DNA from: Polyangiaceae bacterium
GTDB lineage: Bacteria; Myxococcota_A; Polyangia; Polyangiales; Polyangiaceae
Reading direction: 5' to 3'
Length of the DNA stretch: 64,000 nucleotides
Assembly (NCBI GenBank): GCA_020633235.1
Contig: JACKEA010000007.1
Span: forward strand, 62,001-126,000
The notes under the pieces were generated by a model. The model did no database searches. It saw only the letters and a list, made by a program, of their open reading frames with translations, and was not told the DNA's origin. Both the position numbers and the translations under genes were made by a program. Positions 8,461 through 18,400 of the stretch are shown here, piece by piece; the stretch's first letter is position 1, and each line of letters begins with the position of its first letter.

Positions 8461-10434
8461 CGCCGCTCGGGCAGCTACGGCGTCCACCACGCGGCCCGCT
8501 TGCACCACCGTGACCACGTTGCGAAGCGCGCTGATGTCCGCCAGCGGATCACCGTCGACGATGATCAAATCGGCCACTTTGCCGGGCTCCACGGAGCCGG
8601 TGGTCTTGTCCCGGTGCATCACCTTCGCGGCCCCCAGCGTCGCGATGGTCAAGACGTCGGCGTTCGGAATGCCGGCCTTGGAGTAGAGCTCGAGCTCCCG
8701 CTGCAAGGCGAAGCCCGGCCACTCATCGGAGCCGGCCACCAGCGGAACGCCCATGTCCCACAGCCGCTTGGTGAGCTCGAGGCAGCGCTGGAACGACTGC
8801 TGGTAGCGCTCGTGGTTCGCCGCGACCTCCGGCAACCCGCCGTCGAAGGCCGAGCGCTGCACCTGAGGTGGCAAGTGGGACAGCACCGGCGCCAAGGTGG
8901 GGTTTTCGTGACCAGGGCGCGTGGTGAGCTCGGCCTCCACCACGTTCAGGGTGGGATCCACCACGATGTGGCGGCGCTTCAAGAGCGAGAACAAGGCCTT
9001 GGTCTTGGGGGCATCGAGACCGATATCCGCCCCCCGCTGTCCCAAGAGCGCGGTCTGCCCGCGGTTTTCGCTGGGCTTCGAGTGCAGGTCGAAGATCACG
9101 TGCTCGAGGTGTTGGATCTCGTCGTAGCCGTCCTTCACGGCCTGCTCGGCGGTCATGCCCTGCGGTACGTGGCCACTCACCCGCAGGCCCTTGGCCTTGG
9201 CCAGCTTCACGATCACGGGCACCAGCTCCGGCTTCATCGAGCCGTAGATCTTGATCTGCACGTAGCCCTTGGCGGCGTAGGCCTCGACCACCTTCTGCGC
9301 CTCTTCGGCGGTGTCCGCGAACATCTTGGTGGGGCCTTGCTTCGGACCGCGACCATCCACGAAGCCCGCCAAGATCAGGTGCGGCCCGAGCTCCGTCCCC
9401 GCCTCCCAGCGCGCTTGTCGGGTCAGCGCCGCGTCCATGTCGCTGCCCAGGTCCCGCACCGTGGTGATGCCGTTGGCGACGTACATCAGGCCGTCGTCGG
9501 CGTCCTCGTGCACGTGCATGTCCCACAAGCCGGGCAGCACGGTCTTGCCCTGGGCGTCGATGACCTCGGCGCCCTCCGTGGGCGGCAGCTTGGCGCCGAC
9601 GCGCGTGATCTTCCCGTCTTGCACCAGGATGGTCGCGTCGTCGATGGGCTTCGGCGAAAGCAGCCGCGCGTGAACGATGGCGAGCTTGTCCGGCCGGTGC
9701 GAGACCTGCGCCGTGACCCGTTCGCGCCGGGCGCGATCGAGCGGTGCCTGCAGCTCGAGCAGCTTCGGGCGCGCGTCCCCGAACCCCTGACGAATGCCCG
9801 CCCCGTATTCGTCCACCTGCGCGAACCACTCGCCATCCGCGGAGAACCACTCGATGCGCGGCACGAAGCCAAAGCCCGAAAGCTCCCAGGCGGCCACGGT
9901 GGTGCCCTTCACGGTGGTCTCCACCAGCTTTTCCGCGTGGAAGCTCCCGCTCGGCAACAGCGGCACGTTGCCCATGCGCTGGGACAAGGCCAGCAACGCC
10001 GCGTCGGCGATCACGGACTTGTTGTTCGAGACGTAAAACGCTCGGCGTCCCTCGCCCTCTTCGTCCGTGCCGCTCCACTTGCAGTGCGTCGCGTCGCAGC
10101 TCACGAGCTCTCGCACCTCACGCTGCTTGCGGTTCTTGCCGCTGAGCTCGAAGTGGTCCGGGAAGCCGTCCTTGCCGAGCTCCAAGCGGGAGTGCAGCTT
10201 GGGGCCCTTGCCGCGCTCGGCAAACTCCAGATCTTCGTCCGCGGTGCCGTCACCGTGGCGCACCACCACCACGTGCCCTGCTACGCGATCGCTGAAGACG
10301 ATGTCGTAGACCAGCCGCCGCTCTCGCGGCGCATCCGGCTTTTGCGACTCCGGTGCCGGAGGCGCCGCCGTCACCATCTTTGGAGCCGGACTGCAGGCCA
10401 TGGCCAGGAGTGCGGCCGCCCAAACCCACCTCAA
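8446..10434 (-). CDS. Amidohydrolase-family lipoprotein
   Basis: This 662-residue protein starts at TTG with a strong GGAGGG Shine-Dalgarno six bases away. The signal is MRWVWAAALLAMAC (lipid Cys14). After an N-terminal region of about 230 residues comes an imidazolonepropionase/prolidase-like amidohydrolase barrel. It shows LPGLWDMHVHED (HxH metal pair), YVQIKIYGS (candidate carboxylated Lys), SGHVPQ, IQHLEH and AGSDEW (metal or catalytic Asp), so it looks catalytically competent. The closing VEPGKVADLIIVDGDP strand is typical of the family. The substrate is unknown; peptides, N-acyl amino acids or lactones are possible. It is divergent from the PHP hydrolase gene, 47 bp away. Confidence 0.85.
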   Translation of the reverse strand: MRWVWAAALLAMACSPAPKMVTAAPPAPESQKPDAPRERRLVYDIVFSDRVAGHVVVVRHGDGTADEDLEFAERGKGPKLHSRLELGKDGFPDHFELSGKNRKQREVRELVSCDATHCKWSGTDEEGEGRRAFYVSNNKSVIADAALLALSQRMGNVPLLPSGSFHAEKLVETTVKGTTVAAWELSGFGFVPRIEWFSADGEWFAQVDEYGAGIRQGFGDARPKLLELQAPLDRARRERVTAQVSHRPDKLAIVHARLLSPKPIDDATILVQDGKITRVGAKLPPTEGAEVIDAQGKTVLPGLWDMHVHEDADDGLMYVANGITTVRDLGSDMDAALTRQARWEAGTELGPHLILAGFVDGRGPKQGPTKMFADTAEEAQKVVEAYAAKGYVQIKIYGSMKPELVPVIVKLAKAKGLRVSGHVPQGMTAEQAVKDGYDEIQHLEHVIFDLHSKPSENRGQTALLGQRGADIGLDAPKTKALFSLLKRRHIVVDPTLNVVEAELTTRPGHENPTLAPVLSHLPPQVQRSAFDGGLPEVAANHERYQQSFQRCLELTKRLWDMGVPLVAGSDEWPGFALQRELELYSKAGIPNADVLTIATLGAAKVMHRDKTTGSVEPGKVADLIIVDGDPLADISALRNVVTVVQAGRVVDAVAARAALSIH

Positions 10435-10481
10435 TTTTCGCCCTCCGTGGGGCCGAAGGTAACACGCTAAGGTGCGTGGCC

Positions 10482-12632
10482 GTGAGAGTTGCTCGCAGCG
10501 TGGGTGCCATCGTGGCGTTGGCTGTGTCGGCCAGCGCCAGCGCGCCCGCCCCCGTACCCCCGGCCGTGCTCACCGCGCAGGACATCGGCACTCGCTTGCG
10601 GGTGTTCGCCCGGCCTGGGGATTTCAAGCTCTCGAACCGCGCCATCACCGCCGTGGTGCGCAAGCGGGATGGTTGGCTCACGGAGCTGTGGCGCAACGGT
10701 CCGGTGCTGCCCACGGTGGAGCAGCTCGGCACCACCACCGACATCGACGCTCTGTGGCAGCTGTATCCCGTCGCGCGGCTCGGCAAGAAGGACTACCCGG
10801 TGCTCGCCGCACGCGTGGGCGTCACGGCGGACGCCATCGAGGTGGAGGGCGTCGCCGACACGCCGGTCGGCAAGATCCGCGCGCTCACGCGCTACCGCAT
10901 GCACCCGACGGAGCCGCGCCTCACGATGACCACGCGCTTCAGCGTGGACGGCGGCGCCGCGGTGGGTGGCGGCCTGGGCCTGGGAGACGCCTTCAAGTGG
11001 GGCAACGTCCGCTACTACGTGGAAGGCGTGTGGCCTCCCCGCATGAAGTACAAGGGTCGCGCCCGATGGATCGGTCGCCGCGGCGCCGGCGGAGACCTGC
11101 TGCTCCGGCCCTTGGGCAAGGGCTCGATGTGGGTGGACTACACGGCGCGCATCCGTGGTTTTCAGAGCACCATCACCACGCTGTACGACAAGAGCGGGAT
11201 CCCCGCCGGTGGCTCCGTCACCGTGACGCGTGAGCTCTCGTTCGAAGAGCTCTCGCTACCGGAACGGAAGCTCGGCCCCACGGGCACGCTCGAGGCGCGC
11301 TTGTCGGACGAGAACGGAAACCCGCTTCCCGCCAAGCTGCGCATCGACTCCCTGGGCAGCAAGAAGCCCTTGTTCGACGACAACGGCGGGCTCGACGGCA
11401 CGGATCGCTTCGCCTGGACCGGCAACGGCGTGCTCACCCGCGCGCTGCCTCCGGGGCGCTATCAGCTGTTGGCCACCGCCGGCATCGAGCGCGACGCAGC
11501 CCGGGGCAGCGTCCTGATCCGCGCTGGGAAGACCGCCCGCTTCGAAGCCAAGCTGCCGCGGGTGATCGACACACCGGGATGGATCTCCGGAGATCTCCAC
11601 TTGCATCAAGCTCCCAGCGTGGACGCGGACATCTCGCTGCCCGCCCGGGTCGTCGCCATCGCCGCCGAGGGCGTGGAGCTGGGCGTGGCGACGGATCACT
11701 ACGTGGTCACGGATCTCGCCCCCACCGTCACGTGGCTTCGCACGCGCGGTGTGCTGACCGGCAACGTGGTCACCATTCCGGGCAGCGAGGTGAGCACGCT
11801 GGGCAGTCGCTTCGGCCACTTCAACGTGTTCCCGCTCTCCACCCGGGACAACGTGCGCTACCAAAGCACCACCCCCAAGGGTCTGTTCGACGACGCCAAG
11901 AAGAAATCGCCGAACGGCATCCTGCAGGTCAACCACCCGCGCTGGGACCCCGCCCTCGGCTATTTCTCGTACTTCGGCATCGACGACGACACCGGAGAGA
12001 TGACGCGCCCCGGGTACGACCCGCGCTTCGATACCATCGAGGTCTACAACGGGGACGACGCCCGCGACCTGAAGAAGGTCGAGCGCGTGCTGCTCGACTG
12101 GATCCACCTGCTCGGCCGCGGCGGGCGTTACACCGCCACCGGCAGCAGCGACTCGCACAATCTCGCGTTCCTGGATCCCGGGCTACCCCGCACGCTGATC
12201 CACTGGGGCAGCGCCAAGAGCGACGCGCAAGATCTCTCCGCTCCTCAGAAGTCCGTGATCTCCGCGCTACGCGCCGGTCACGCCATCGTGACCAGCGGCC
12301 CCATCTTGGACGTGACGGTGAACGGCAAGGGGCCCGGTGAAACCGTGCAGAGCGTGGGGAACAAGGCCCACGTGCACGTGGTGGTGAAGGCGGCTCCCTG
12401 GATCGACGTGCGCGCCGTGGAGATCTTGGTTGGTGGGGCGGCGCGGAAAGCGCACTTCGCGCTGGTGCCGCGGAAGAACGCCGTGGTCCGCCTCGATCGC
12501 ACCTTCGACGTCCCCGTCACGGACAAGACGTTCGTGATCGTCACCGCCCGGGGCGACCGGGGCCTGCCCAACGCGTCGCGAGAAGGCACCATGCCCTTCG
12601 CCTTCACGAACCCGATCTGGCTCGATCCCTGA
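10482..12632 (+). CDS. CehA/McbA-type metallohydrolase (PHP domain), exported
   Basis: A GTG start gives 716 residues with a hydrophobic leader (VARSVGAIVALAVSASASA), probably a Sec signal. The N-terminal ~350 residues are beta-rich and include a carboxypeptidase-regulatory-like region (LPPGRYQLLATAGI). The catalytic PHP part has GDLHLHQAPSVDADI, GVATDHYVV, GSEVST and TGSSDSHNL, supplying the His/Asp/Glu metal ligands. This matches CehA/McbA family hydrolases, which cleave carbamates or phosphoesters. The natural substrate is not known. The long upstream extension in the same frame was discarded because it overlaps the divergent gene. Its neighbour is an amidohydrolase, another surface hydrolase. 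Confidence 0.82.
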   Translation: MRVARSVGAIVALAVSASASAPAPVPPAVLTAQDIGTRLRVFARPGDFKLSNRAITAVVRKRDGWLTELWRNGPVLPTVEQLGTTTDIDALWQLYPVARLGKKDYPVLAARVGVTADAIEVEGVADTPVGKIRALTRYRMHPTEPRLTMTTRFSVDGGAAVGGGLGLGDAFKWGNVRYYVEGVWPPRMKYKGRARWIGRRGAGGDLLLRPLGKGSMWVDYTARIRGFQSTITTLYDKSGIPAGGSVTVTRELSFEELSLPERKLGPTGTLEARLSDENGNPLPAKLRIDSLGSKKPLFDDNGGLDGTDRFAWTGNGVLTRALPPGRYQLLATAGIERDAARGSVLIRAGKTARFEAKLPRVIDTPGWISGDLHLHQAPSVDADISLPARVVAIAAEGVELGVATDHYVVTDLAPTVTWLRTRGVLTGNVVTIPGSEVSTLGSRFGHFNVFPLSTRDNVRYQSTTPKGLFDDAKKKSPNGILQVNHPRWDPALGYFSYFGIDDDTGEMTRPGYDPRFDTIEVYNGDDARDLKKVERVLLDWIHLLGRGGRYTATGSSDSHNLAFLDPGLPRTLIHWGSAKSDAQDLSAPQKSVISALRAGHAIVTSGPILDVTVNGKGPGETVQSVGNKAHVHVVVKAAPWIDVRAVEILVGGAARKAHFALVPRKNAVVRLDRTFDVPVTDKTFVIVTARGDRGLPNASREGTMPFAFTNPIWLDP

Positions 12633-12682
12633 CGCGTCACGCCCGCGTTGTCTCGACGCCCCCACCGCGCTATGCGGACGCC

Positions 12683-12793
12683 ATGCAGAGGGCGGCACTG
12701 ATGGCGGGCTTCGCGCTGCTCGCTTGCTCCAGCACGACGTCACAGCTCCGAACGCGCTTCGCCAAGGAGCGGGCCTGCCCGGAAAATCGATGA
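12683..12793 (+). pseudogene. Remnant of a small lipoprotein gene (37 aa)
   Basis: ATG 12683 opens a 37-residue frame: a lipoprotein signal MQRAALMAGFALLAC (Cys15) followed by SSTTSQLRTRFAKERACPENR and a stop. The FAxExxCPxxR stretch resembles the start of longer lipoproteins I recall from related genomes, so this looks like an N-terminal remnant. Its TGA overlaps the ATG of the cupin gene (ATGA), so it may still drive coupled translation. A functional mini-lipoprotein is the alternative. Confidence 0.45.
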
Positions 12794-13155
12794 CCGTGCC
12801 GCCCGCCGTCGACCTGCGCGCGAAGCTCGCGACCTTCTCCGAGCAGTGGTCGCCGCGCATCGTGGCCAGCTTGAACGACTACCACGTGAAGGTCGTCCGC
12901 GTGGAGGGCGCGTTCGTGTGGCATCAGCACGCAGAAACCGACGAGCTGTTCCTGGTGCTCGAGGGCGAGCTCACCCTGAGGTTCCGCGACGGACAAACAA
13001 ACCTGAGGCAAGGGGAGCTGTGTGTCGTCCCCAAAGGCGTCGAGCATCAGCCGTACGCCGAGCGAGAATGCCACGTGCTGCTGCTCGAGCCGGCGGGCAC
13101 GCTCAACACCGGAGACTCGACGGAGCGCGCCGGCACCACCGGCAGCTGGGGGTGA
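12790..13155 (+). CDS. Cupin-domain protein
   Basis: This is a 121-residue single-domain cupin. Motif 1 is FVWHQHAETDELFLVLEG, with the H-x-H-x5-E metal ligands, and motif 2 is LCVVPKGVEHQPYA, with the last His ligand. All ligands of a mononuclear metal site are present. Small stand-alone cupins of this type may be isomerases, dioxygenases or ligand-binding proteins, and nothing here separates these. The ATG overlaps the stop of the lipoprotein remnant. The longer frame beginning at 12724 is the out-of-frame remnant region and was not chosen. Confidence 0.8.
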   Translation: MTVPPAVDLRAKLATFSEQWSPRIVASLNDYHVKVVRVEGAFVWHQHAETDELFLVLEGELTLRFRDGQTNLRQGELCVVPKGVEHQPYAERECHVLLLEPAGTLNTGDSTERAGTTGSWG

Positions 13156-13158
13156 GCG

Positions 13159-15444
13159 TCAATAGATGTCGCCCCACACCGTGAGGGCGGCGCCGGTGTC
13201 GGGGTCGATGCTGGCGGGCTCGCGCGGGGCGATGCGATGATCGAGGGCGGCGGACTCGCTCACGAAGGTGACGCGCCAGATGGCCTGGGCGGCCACGGGC
13301 ATGGTCTCGAGCACGTCGGCCACGCAGGCGGGGTCCACGTCCAGCTGACACAGCTTCGGTGTGCGGCCGATCTGGCCGGATAGGCGCCAGTGGCCGAACA
13401 GCGTGGAGTAGTGATCCGCCAGCGTGGAGACGATGGCGCGCCCGGCGAGGGGCTCCTGACCCACGGCGGCGGAGTACAGATCCCGGCCACTCGTGTTCGC
13501 CGGAGCGTCCAGCCGCAGCGCTGCGAGGGTGGTGGCGGCCACGTCCACGGCGGTGACGTCGCTGCTGGTCTCCTTGGCGCTCACCCGCGGCCCGGGAAAC
13601 TTCACGATCAGCGGGACGAGCAGGTGCTGTTCCGCGAGCGGTGCAGCGGGATCGAAAGGTGGCTCCGGACCTTCTCCCGGGGCGACGTCGCTGGCCAACA
13701 CGAACAGGGTCTTTTCCCATTCGCCCTTCTTCTTGAGCAGAGCGAACAGCTGCTGGAGCGCGGCGTCCTGCTTCAAGAGCGCGGCGTGCTCCAGGGCAAA
13801 CAGGCGCTTCCAGTCCTCTTCGTCGAGGCGCCGCTGGGAGTGGGAGCGCCGGCTGCGCACCTTGGCGAGGGTGATGGCACCACGCCGCGCGTCGAGGATG
13901 CCGCCATACTCCTGCGGCGGCAGGGCGCTCGCTTCTTCTCGGGACAGATCCCAGGGCGGATGCGCGCCCCGCACGTGGGCCACCACCAGCCGACGCTTGG
14001 CGCGTTCTTCCCCGAGCTCGTGCTCCAGCCAGCTGGTGGCGCGCACGATGGGCTCCGCCGCAGCGATGTCCTTCACCGGCGACATGGACTCGTACACGTC
14101 CCAACCCGAGTCGAAGCCGAAAGCACCAAAGGTCGTGGGCACACCGGTGAACATCGCCGTTCGCCCCCCGGACTCCTTGACGATCTCGCTCAGCAGCTGG
14201 GCCTGCTTGGGCAGCCGTGCGGCGGGGTCTTCCAGACCGTGCGCTCGCGGCGGTAGCCCCGTGAGCATGGAGGCGATGCTCGAGCCCGGAACGGTGGAGG
14301 GCGCCCGGAAGCTGTTGAAGGCGACGCCGGCCTTGGCCAGCTCCGAAATCGAGGTCAGCCCCGCCGCCGGGCCCCAGGGCGGGATCCGCTTGCGATCCAG
14401 AGCGGAGGCGATCACGAGCACCACCGTGGACGCCTCCGGGACGATCTGTTCGCTGCCCTGGGCTCGCACGATGGCCGGATCACCAAAGGCAACGCGCCCA
14501 CCGCGGCTGGAGCTCAGGGCGCGCAGCTCGAGGCCGACGACGCGCCCCGCGTACTTCGAGAGATCCAGACCGACGGGCGTCCAGGTGGCGCCCCCGCCAC
14601 CGGTGACTTTGCGCTCGAGCAAGGTCACGGGCTCTTCACCGTCGGCCACGATGCGCACGTCCGCGGCGCCCTTGCCCGAGCCCCAGAAACCCAGGGAAAA
14701 CTGCAGCTTGGAGTCCGGCGCCAGCTGCACTGGGCAGCGCACCGTGCTCGGCGCGCGGAGCACCAGGGAGGTCTTGGGGACGCCGTCGAGCACCACGTCC
14801 GTCACCACGTCCCGCAGGGTGGGGGCGGCGTAAGTGGCGTTGATCTCGTCCGGGAGGCCGATGCGGATCCAGTCCACCTCGGCGTAGGGCTCCGTCACGC
14901 CCCGCGGACGCCCCGACCACCGCAGCTCGATGCGATGCTTGCCCGCGCTGAGGGGCAGCTTGAGGGAGGGAAAGCTCACGATGCGGGTCTCGCCGGCATT
15001 GAGCTTGGCGGTGCCCACACGCCGACGATCGATCACGACGTGCAGGCGCTTGGCCATGATGGCGTGAACCCTGAGCTCGATGAGCAGATCTTCGATGTCT
15101 TCGTCGAGCCAGAAGTCGTAGGCAACGCGGGAGTCGAGCATGCGTCCGTAGCTGGCGCCGTCGCGCTCCACGTCCTTCTCGTCCTCGAAGGGACCGATCT
15201 CGAAGCCTCGACGCGCGTTCGCCGAGCGGGTGCCCACGTCGATGGACAGACCGCGGTGGTGGATCTCGCAGCCCTCCAGGTGCTGGACGATCTCGTAGCT
15301 CTTCTGTGCCGGCGCGGTCTTGGGCGCGGGCTCCGCCGCGGGAGCCGAAGCGCTCGCGGCGGGAGCGCTCTTCGATTCCTTGTCGCAGCCGCCGAGGCTC
15401 AGGCCGAGGCCCAGCACGGCCAGCGCTATGCGCCGAAACGCCAT
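13159..15444 (-). CDS. Sulfatase-fold lipoprotein, predicted pseudoenzyme
   Basis: This 761-residue lipoprotein (signal ending LGLSLGGC, Cys20) has an N-terminal carbohydrate-binding-like region and a C-terminal alkaline-phosphatase/sulfatase fold from about residue 340. The ASMLTGLPPRAHGL segment is unmistakable for the family. The catalytic positions are altered. The formylglycine motif C/S-x-P-x-R is replaced (PGSSIASML), the first metal Asp pair reads IASALDRK, and the usual SDHGE metal site reads SDVAPGE. It is therefore probably a non-catalytic binding or scaffold protein. It lies 44 bp after the Hpt/REC/PEGA gene and may be the last gene of that transcript. Confidence 0.78.
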   Translation of the reverse strand: MAFRRIALAVLGLGLSLGGCDKESKSAPAASASAPAAEPAPKTAPAQKSYEIVQHLEGCEIHHRGLSIDVGTRSANARRGFEIGPFEDEKDVERDGASYGRMLDSRVAYDFWLDEDIEDLLIELRVHAIMAKRLHVVIDRRRVGTAKLNAGETRIVSFPSLKLPLSAGKHRIELRWSGRPRGVTEPYAEVDWIRIGLPDEINATYAAPTLRDVVTDVVLDGVPKTSLVLRAPSTVRCPVQLAPDSKLQFSLGFWGSGKGAADVRIVADGEEPVTLLERKVTGGGGATWTPVGLDLSKYAGRVVGLELRALSSSRGGRVAFGDPAIVRAQGSEQIVPEASTVVLVIASALDRKRIPPWGPAAGLTSISELAKAGVAFNSFRAPSTVPGSSIASMLTGLPPRAHGLEDPAARLPKQAQLLSEIVKESGGRTAMFTGVPTTFGAFGFDSGWDVYESMSPVKDIAAAEPIVRATSWLEHELGEERAKRRLVVAHVRGAHPPWDLSREEASALPPQEYGGILDARRGAITLAKVRSRRSHSQRRLDEEDWKRLFALEHAALLKQDAALQQLFALLKKKGEWEKTLFVLASDVAPGEGPEPPFDPAAPLAEQHLLVPLIVKFPGPRVSAKETSSDVTAVDVAATTLAALRLDAPANTSGRDLYSAAVGQEPLAGRAIVSTLADHYSTLFGHWRLSGQIGRTPKLCQLDVDPACVADVLETMPVAAQAIWRVTFVSESAALDHRIAPREPASIDPDTGAALTVWGDIY

Positions 15445-15488
15445 CGGCGGCTGTCTACCGCCATTTGTCGGCCACGCCCAGCGCTTGG

Positions 15489-18400
15489 CTACTTTTCCCC
15501 CTCGAGGGAAAGCCGCGTGCGGGACGCCTTCTTCACGTCCACCTGAAAGGTCCGCTCTTCGCCGGGCTGACGCAGCTTCACGTCGTGCTTCCCGGGATCC
15601 AGCGGCACGCGCCGCAGCGGACCGCGTCCCACGAAGGTGCCGTCCACGTAGATCGCGTCTTTGCCGCTGATGTCGATCTCGAGCAGCCCCTTGCCGTCGG
15701 CCAGGGGCACGCCGGGAGGCAGCGGCAGATCCTCGATCTTCGCTTCCGAATCGGCTGCCTTGGGTTTGCTCGCCGCGGTACCACTCGGCGCGACACCGCT
15801 CGCCGTCGGAGCAGCGGTGGGCAGCGCCGCGCTGGACGCCGCGGCGGGCTGCTTCTCTTCGTTGCCCGCCATCGATCGCAGCCAGCTCACGGCACCGAAC
15901 GAAAGCGCACCCGCAGCGCCCATCACCAGCACCACTCGAGCGATGCCGAGGACGCCGCCATCGGACTTCTTCTTCTTTGCGCTCCTCGGCGCGCGTTCCT
16001 CGGCGATGGGCTCCGGCTCGGGTGTCTCGGCCCGAGTGTCGGCCGGGAAACCGATGCTCTTGGTGGCGGGCAGCTCTTCGTCCGCCGGGATCTTTTTGGC
16101 CGGCCGCTCTTCGTCCGCGTGGATCTTCTTGGTGGGCGGCAGGGCGTCGCCGACGGGAATGTCCTTCGCGGGCGGCAACGACGCGTCGTCCGCCTGGATC
16201 TTCTTGGTGGGCGGCAGCAGGTCCTTCGCCTTGCTGCCGGGCGCCTGGATGTCCTTCGTGGGCGGCAGCGCCGCCTTGGGCAGATCGCGCGGGAACTCGA
16301 TGCGCTTCATGGTGGGGAGCGCGGCGATCTCTTCGCGTTCGTCGTCCTCGTCGGCGCTGTCTTCGACGGCGTCGTCCTCGTCGCTGTCCTCGTCGGCGTC
16401 GTCCTCGTCGCTGTCTTCGAGCGCGCTGTCCTCGTCAGCGTCGTCGCTCTCCGGCTCTTCGGCTGCCTCCGGCTCCGGCGCTTCGGACGCCGCGTCGCTG
16501 GCGGCGATCACGGCCTCGTCCGCCTCGTCCGGCGCGATCTCCACCCGCTCCGGCTGCCACGATGCTTCACTCGCCGGCGGCTCCTCGAGGTCCGCTTCGG
16601 TGCCCCACGCTTCGTCCACCGACTCCTGCTTCGGCCGAGGCACGGCCTTCACCGGCAGCGGGCTCTGAGCCCGCATCGTGGGGGCCGGCGGACTGCGCGT
16701 CGGCTCGGTCTCGGCCACCGGCGCGGCCGGCCCCACCCCGGGGAACGTCCCGGATTCCTCCTTGAACCCTGCGACTTCGAGCTGCGCTTCGCTCGCCACG
16801 TGGGGCGTGAGCTGTCGACTCAAGGGCAGTCGCGCCGACGTCTGCGGCGGCTCCGGCGACAGGGCGAAGGTGAACTGCGGCGGTTCGCTCTCCGCATCGC
16901 TCACGTCCACTTCCGACTGTCCGCTCGGTATCACCGACGGCCGGGCGTCGAGGTCCAGCGGTTCGCCATCGCGCACCACGCCGCGCACACCACCATGGCG
17001 CGCGACGTCCGCCAGCACTAGCTCCAACATCTCCGCCGAGGCGTCCCCCGACAGCACGATGTCCCGCGGCGACTCTCCCGCGATCAAACGTTGGGTCAGG
17101 CTGTGGGCGGGGTCCGGCGTGGACGCCACGTAGGCCGCCACGGCGGCTTCGTCGATGTCCACCTTCTCCACGCTCATCAGCGCACTACCGCTCAGCAAAC
17201 GCTGCGCCGCGCGGGCGCGCCGAATCGGCCCGGCCAGGAGCTCCGAGAGGCTGCTCTTGAAGTCGTCGCGGCTGGGCGCCTTGTTCGGCGTGATCACGAA
17301 GCGCCCGGCACTCACCCCCAGTAGCCCGGCAATGACCCGCGCGCCGCGCTCGAAATTGCCGTCACTCGCCGTCCGCGTCGCTTGCACCGGCTGACCGTCG
17401 CGGATCTCCACTTCGTACAGGAACACGGCGTCGCGCACGGACACGCGGCAGTTCTGCTTCTTGGCGCAGGCCAGCTCGAGGATCAGCCGCGGCGTGAGGC
17501 CGTCCAGCCGCCCTCGCACGCCGCCCCCGGCGTCGAGCCGCGATTCCACCCGCGCCCGCGGCCGCAGCACTTCCCGGACCCGCGCCAACACCGTCGCCCC
17601 CGTCGCCTCCTTGCGCAGATAGCCGTCGGCGTTCGCCCCCAGCTCGCGCACGCGCTGCAGCAGATCTTCCTTCCACGACAGCAAGATGACCGGCACGTCC
17701 CGTACCGCGATGTCGCGCTTGAGCTCGCGGCACAGCGAGAAGCCGTCCATCTTCGGCATCAGCACGTCGCTGATCACGACGTCGGGCCACGCGCCGGAGA
17801 TCTTCTCCAACGCCCGCTCGCCATCGTGCGCCTCGATCACCTCGACCCCGGCGTCCCGCAACAGCCCGGCCAAGAACCAGACCACGGAGGGATCGTCGTC
17901 CACCACCACGACCCGGCGCCCCTCGAGGGACACGCTATCGTCGCGGCGTGAGCTGGTACCGCGCTCACCCGCACGGCGCTCGCCCCCGGTCCACGGTGCC
18001 AACGGAATCGCACCCTCGGGCCCCGATGCGTCGAAGCGCACGCCACCGCTGGAGCGCATGGTCGCGATCTCGCGCACCCGCGCTACGGCGCCCCACACGG
18101 CCGCCAGCACGTCCACGCCCTCGCCGAAGGGCACGCTCAGCCCTCGGCTCTGGGCTTCCTGCGCCTCCACCAGACCACGTCGCACCTCGGCGGCGATGCG
18201 CCCGGCGAGCTCGTCCACCGTCACGTCGCCAATGGGCTCCCGGGGCGGCAAGGCGTCACTGCTGCGCCGCCCCACGCTGGCCACGTTCTGCCGCAAGGTG
18301 TCCGGGCTCACGGGTTTCGGCAACACCCGCGCGGCTCCCTTGGCCACGAAGGCGCTGGCGGCTTCCGGCTTCTCGAAGCTGCCCACCACCACCAAGGCAA

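Noticed and set aside
8500..10470. 656-residue plus-strand frame opposite the amidohydrolase
   Set aside because: It is antisense to a gene with intact catalytic motifs and has typical shadow composition.
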